Below are positions 6,204-7,521 of a stretch of 7,521 bases of DNA, one piece after another. The stretch covers positions 1 through 7,521 of the forward strand of contig JAQBPL010000184.1 of NCBI GenBank assembly GCA_028287545.1, in the 5' to 3' direction. This DNA comes from Vulcanimicrobiota bacterium (GTDB taxonomy: Bacteria > Eremiobacterota > Eremiobacteria > Baltobacterales > Baltobacteraceae). Both the position numbers and the translations under genes were made by a program. The notes under the pieces are model-generated. The model was not told the DNA's origin and did no database searches. It saw only the letters and a list, made by a program, of their open reading frames with translations. Every line of letters begins with the position of its first letter. The stretch's first letter is position 1.

Positions 6204-7521
6204 GTGCCGCTGACATCCCGTGACGGCGTCGCCGTCCTCACGATCGACAACCCGCCGGTCAACGCGCTCGGACCGATAGCCATCGCACCGCTGATCGAAG
6301 CGCTCGCCGCGGCGGAAGCCGATCCGGCCGTGACGGCGGTCGTGCTGGTCGGCGCGCGCGACACGTTCAGTGGCGGCGCCGACATGAAGGGTTTCGGCGC
6401 GAACCCGCCGTTGCGCCCGCACATCCGCGACTTTATCGAACGGCTCGAAGCGTCGACGAAACCGATCGTCGCGGCGATCGACGGCAACGCGATGGGCGGC
6501 GGTCTCGAAGTCGCGCTCGCGTGTGATTACCGCGTCGCAACGCCGCGCGTCCGGCTCGCGCTGCCGGAAATCCAGCGCGGGCTGCTGCCCGGCGCGGGCG
6601 GCACGCAACGCCTTCCGCGGCTGATCGGCGTGGGTGAGGCCCTCGGCATCGTCCTCTCCGGCGAGCCGGTCGACGCGAAGCGCGCGCAAGCCGTGGGCTT
6701 GCTCGACGACGTCGCGGCCGGCGATCTGCTCGAAGCCGCGACAACCTTCGCGCGATCGCTCGCCGCAGGGAAGCGCCGGCGCACGAGCGAGATGACCGCG
6801 CAGCCCGACGATGCGGCGATCGACGCCGCGCGCAAACGCGCGCAGCCGATCGAGCGCGGCGGTCTGGCCGAACACCGCGCGATCGAATGCGTCGCGGAAG
6901 CCGCGACGCTGCCGTTCGACGAGGGCAACCGGCGCGAGCGCGAACGCTTCATCGAGCTGGTCGGCTCGGAGCAGGCGAAAGCGCGCATCCACATCTTCTT
7001 CGCCGAGCGCGAAGCCGCGAAGCTGCCCGACGGCAGCGCGCCGCCGCCGTTCGCCGTGCGCACCGCCGCGATCATCGGCAGCGGCACGATGGGTTCGGGG
7101 ATCGCGATGGCGTGCGCGAACGCCGGGATCGCGGTGACGCTGATCGATTTGCAGTCCGCGCTGCTCGACCGCGCGCGCGGGATCATCGCCGGCAACTACG
7201 CGGCGACGATGAAGAAGGGCCGGCTGACCGAAGCGCAGATGAACGAGCGGCTCGCCCGCATCACGTACGAGACGTCGCTCGAAGCCGCCGCCGGTTCCGA
7301 CCTGATCATCGAGGCGGTGTTCGAAGAGATGGGCGTCAAGCAGGACGTCTTCCGTGAGCTCGACCGTATCGCCAAACCGGGTGCGATGCTCGCGACCAAC
7401 ACCTCGACGCTCGACGTCGATGCGATCGCCGCCGTCACGTCGCGGCCGCAGGACGTCGTCGGCCTGCATTTCTTCAGCCCCGCCAACGTGATGCGGCTGC
7501 TCGAGATCGTGCGCGGCGCGC
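6204..7521 (+). CDS. fadJ: Beta-oxidation multifunctional protein: enoyl-CoA hydratase / 3-hydroxyacyl-CoA dehydrogenase (partial, N-terminal 439 residues)
   Basis: A cytosolic fatty-acid oxidation enzyme that hydrates trans-2-enoyl-CoA and then oxidises the L-3-hydroxyacyl-CoA with NAD+. Crotonase domain, about 8-190: first oxyanion-hole segment FSGGADMKGFG (55-65), second segment GNAMGGGLEVALACDYR (94-110), and LPEIQRGLLPGAGGTQRL (120-137). The two catalytic glutamates of the family are present as E102 and E122. After a charged linker (190-285) comes the NAD-binding Rossmann fold with GSGTMGSG (292-299), NTSTLDVDAIA (399-409) and, at the very edge, LHFFSPANVMRLLEIV (421-436) with the catalytic dyad H422 and E434. 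The C-terminal dehydrogenase domains lie outside; such proteins total about 690-730 residues. Start is GTG, supported by GAGGGAG six bases upstream. The N-terminus is slightly shorter than in E. coli FadB/FadJ. FadB-type, FadJ-type and peroxisomal-MFE1-like forms cannot be separated from this fragment, so the symbol is approximate. No thiolase partner is visible. Confidence 0.93.
   Translation, partial: MPLTSRDGVAVLTIDNPPVNALGPIAIAPLIEALAAAEADPAVTAVVLVGARDTFSGGADMKGFGANPPLRPHIRDFIERLEASTKPIVAAIDGNAMGGGLEVALACDYRVATPRVRLALPEIQRGLLPGAGGTQRLPRLIGVGEALGIVLSGEPVDAKRAQAVGLLDDVAAGDLLEAATTFARSLAAGKRRRTSEMTAQPDDAAIDAARKRAQPIERGGLAEHRAIECVAEAATLPFDEGNRRERERFIELVGSEQAKARIHIFFAEREAAKLPDGSAPPPFAVRTAAIIGSGTMGSGIAMACANAGIAVTLIDLQSALLDRARGIIAGNYAATMKKGRLTEAQMNERLARITYETSLEAAAGSDLIIEAVFEEMGVKQDVFRELDRIAKPGAMLATNTSTLDVDAIAAVTSRPQDVVGLHFFSPANVMRLLEIVRGA

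Noticed and set aside
6057..7469. Minus-strand open frame of 470 residues
   Set aside because: It is antisense to the fadJ-type gene, whose catalytic residues and domain order are clear; the opposite frame is Arg/Asp-rich with no family match.

Overview
The window is about two-thirds G+C and almost fully coding. It holds seven protein genes and no RNA gene, mobile element or CRISPR array that I can support. Long overlapping open frames lie opposite nearly every real gene, as expected at this base composition. The organism is a high-GC bacterium that imports branched-chain amino acids or similar compounds, carries out beta-oxidation and has chemosensory-type signalling. I cannot place it reliably; a soil lineage such as Eremiobacterota (Vulcanimicrobiota) or a proteobacterium would fit, but that is a guess.

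Minus-strand block (bases 1-5544), in transcription order: a soluble, 882-residue chemoreceptor-like protein, then livH, livM, livG and livF of a branched-chain amino-acid (HAAT-family) ABC importer. livF runs off the left edge. The receptor stops only 30 bases before livH, and the four transporter genes overlap one another by 8 bases or fewer, so all five genes look like one translationally coupled operon. No periplasmic substrate-binding protein gene (livK type) is present in the window.

Plus-strand block (bases 5654-7521): a small DUF4126-type membrane protein, then the first 439 residues of a beta-oxidation multifunctional enzyme (enoyl-CoA hydratase fused to 3-hydroxyacyl-CoA dehydrogenase, FadJ/FadB type), which runs off the right edge. 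A 109-base gap separates the two divergent blocks and should hold the promoters for both directions.

The most unusual object is the receptor. It contains two separate copies of the MCP signalling-tip motif, 329 residues apart, has no membrane segment, and ends in a divergent Cache-like sensor domain. Two hairpins in one chain could fold as a covalent version of the four-helix bundle that normal chemoreceptors build as homodimers. Its position at the head of a transporter operon suggests, by inference, a cytosolic sensor tied to uptake of the imported compound or to the metabolic state that follows.
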